Shown: one piece after another, positions 8,242 to 9,407 of the stretch
Layout: each line of letters starts with the position of its first letter
Numbering within the stretch: position 1 is the stretch's first letter
Assembly: GCA_022706175.1 (NCBI GenBank)
Contig: JAKJDB010000066.1
Location: forward strand, 1-9,407
Length of the DNA stretch: 9,407 nt
Direction of reading: 5' to 3'
Source: Candidatus Zhuqueibacterota bacterium
GTDB taxonomy: Bacteria > KSB1 > UBA2214
Position numbers and translations under genes: made by a program
The notes under the pieces: model-generated
The model's database searches: none
Seen by the model: only the letters and a program-made list of their open reading frames with translations
What the model was told of the DNA's origin: nothing

Positions 8242-8262
8242 GTTTTTTTCCGTATCAATCCT
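8242..8262 (-). other. Reductase/dehydrogenase junction: +1 frame relation, no canonical start
   Basis: On the minus strand the reductase ends in codons AAA GAG GAT TGA. Dropping one T of GATTGA continues as GAT ACG GAA AAA AAC GTC, which is exactly the dehydrogenase frame and encodes its missing first strand. A purine stretch AGAAAGAGG stands directly before the junction, and seven A (8243-8249) follow. Possible readings are initiation at the overlapping ATT, a +1 frameshift that makes a fused protein, or a one-base sequence error in a gene that is really fused. Confidence 0.6.
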
Positions 8263-9407
8263 CTTTCTGCAGATGCTTTTGCAAATAACGAAAGCCGTGA
8301 GTCAGGACGCCGTTATGGAGGATCGTCGCACGCTGCAACGCCTCCGGCAAACCGCACTGCGCCAACGGCGCGTGAAAATCCACTCTTCCCAGGCCGGACA
8401 GCAACGGCCAGAGCGCCTGGCTGAATCCTGTAGAAGCGGCGCGCGGCAATTCAGCCGGCAGATGATCCACAGCCAGAATCGACACGCCGTCCGGCGCCAG
8501 GCCGGTGTGCCAGGTTCCGGTCAGCGGCTGCCAGGTCAAAAACGGATTCTCCGGCGTGGTAATAGTCTCGGTGCACTCGATGGACCCGTGGATGTCGCAA
8601 CTGATGTCGCCGATGATCTGCAGGCGCAGGGGCCCCTGCTGTGCCAGCTCGCGCAAGCCTTTTTTGCTCACCAGCCGCGGATAGCGCTGGTCCCAATAGA
8701 TGCCATTGATCAGCGCCGTCAAAAACGGCAAATACGATTGAAACCGGGAAACATAGTTTTTCGGCTGCTGATAATAATCGGTCAAAGAAAAAAAGGCGCC
8801 GGGGGTGCGGGGCTCCACCATGTTTTCCTCAGTGAAGACCGTCTTGTAAAAACCCGCGTAGGGCACCGCGTCTGCCAGTTCCTGCGGCGCCAAGGTGCGA
8901 ACAGGCAGCAGATCAAAAATTTCCTGCGCGCCTCTGGATACCTGGCCATAGCCGCTGAAACCGACGATCACCGGGCTGGTGCGAAAAGGCCCTCCGCCAT
9001 GGCCCGCGATGCGCTCTCCGATGGAGCGAACCTCGCTCTGCGCGGTCTCCAGCGAATCATACTCATATGCAGGCTTGAGCTCCGCCAGAGGGGTGGATAG
9101 GCCCTGCATTCTCCAGCGCAAAGCAAGCCCGCGCAGGGTCTCCAACATGCCCGCCAGGCCGGCATAGCGACCAAAGAACACCAGCCGTTTCCCCTGGCCG
9201 TCGGTGATGCATTCATAATCGATCAGGGTGCACCGTTGCTCCATGAACCGGCGCAACATGGGCATATTGTGCGGCTGCCCCTTGATGGTGTGCGAAAAAA
9301 GCAGATAGGCTTTGTCGGCGAGAATTTTCGCCGGCGGCACTTCTTTGACGTTGAGGATCACCTCACAATCGTCCAGCTCCTCCTGGATCACTGCGCCCAG
9401 CTGTGCA
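8255..9407 (-). CDS. Lysine-ketoglutarate reductase (saccharopine dehydrogenase, lysine-forming), N-terminus cut off
   Basis: This enzyme condenses L-lysine with 2-oxoglutarate to form saccharopine, using a reduced nicotinamide nucleotide. The sequence follows the N-terminal half of animal and plant AASS/LKR-SDH rather than the short fungal Lys1. About 383 residues are visible. The frame stays open past the GTG at 9391 to the window edge, and the upstream residues AQLGAVIQEEL match the family, so that GTG is internal. By comparison with AASS, roughly 50 conserved N-terminal residues are missing. Counting from the GTG: VILNVKEVP (11-19), LFSHTIKGQPHNM (31-43), FFGRYAGLAGM (72-82), the nucleotide-binding GFSGYGQVSRGAQEIF (144-159), YVSRFQSYLPFLTALINGIY (213-232) and a CDIHGSIECTETITTP segment (265-280). 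It ends in TGA at 8255-8257, overlapping or abutting the dehydrogenase. The two enzymes act in sequence and the genes are surely co-expressed. Confidence 0.95.
   Translation of the reverse strand, partial: AQLGAVIQEELDDCEVILNVKEVPPAKILADKAYLLFSHTIKGQPHNMPMLRRFMEQRCTLIDYECITDGQGKRLVFFGRYAGLAGMLETLRGLALRWRMQGLSTPLAELKPAYEYDSLETAQSEVRSIGERIAGHGGGPFRTSPVIVGFSGYGQVSRGAQEIFDLLPVRTLAPQELADAVPYAGFYKTVFTEENMVEPRTPGAFFSLTDYYQQPKNYVSRFQSYLPFLTALINGIYWDQRYPRLVSKKGLRELAQQGPLRLQIIGDISCDIHGSIECTETITTPENPFLTWQPLTGTWHTGLAPDGVSILAVDHLPAELPRAASTGFSQALWPLLSGLGRVDFHAPLAQCGLPEALQRATILHNGVLTHGFRYLQKHLQKED

Noticed and set aside
8150..9100. Long plus-strand open frame (316 codons) opposite the reductase
   Set aside because: Antisense shadow of the conserved reductase; rich in R, Q and H with no domain pattern.
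1..9407. Defence system, prophage, insertion sequence, CRISPR array or structural RNA
   Set aside because: No transposase, integrase, terminal inverted repeats, direct-repeat arrays, tRNA-like cloverleaf or rRNA sequence was seen. Metabolic genes fill almost all of the window.

Overview
The window is ordinary bacterial chromosomal DNA: moderately GC-rich, gene-dense and with little intergenic space. I see no RNA genes, mobile elements, CRISPR arrays or long repeats. It carries six protein genes, two of them cut by the window edges. The lineage cannot be fixed from sequence alone. A eukaryotic-type lysine-ketoglutarate reductase/saccharopine dehydrogenase pair, a Man2C1-like GH38 mannosidase and a short CstA point to an uncultured or environmental Gram-negative-type bacterium. 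An FCB/KSB1-like origin is only a guess.

Layout. (1) Positions 1-740, minus strand: an aldo/keto reductase whose C-terminus lies outside the window. (2) Positions 741-869: an AT-rich divergent promoter region. (3) Positions 870-2009, plus strand: a TIM-barrel protein resembling class I aldolases of the LacD/DhnA kind, with no firm family name. (4) From the right edge back to 2037, all on the minus strand and read in this order: lysine-ketoglutarate reductase (8255-9407, N-terminus missing), saccharopine dehydrogenase (to 6928), a CstA-family transporter (5252-6877) and a cytosolic-type GH38 alpha-mannosidase (2037-5144). The mannosidase converges on the aldolase-like gene, leaving only a 27-base gap.

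Function. The reductase and dehydrogenase together make the saccharopine route: lysine plus 2-oxoglutarate to saccharopine, then to glutamate and aminoadipate semialdehyde. CstA starts 50 bases after the dehydrogenase with an excellent ribosome binding site, so it is probably co-transcribed and may import an amino acid, peptide or pyruvate. The mannosidase follows after 107 bases and may be the last gene of the same transcript or a separate unit. The aldolase-like protein and the aldo/keto reductase share a divergent promoter region and look like carbon or sugar metabolism.

The most interesting point is the reductase/dehydrogenase junction near 8255. The dehydrogenase has no ATG, GTG or TTG start that keeps its first Rossmann strand. 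A single +1 shift at the reductase stop codon would join both reading frames into one AASS-like bifunctional enzyme. No previously undescribed multi-gene system is evident.
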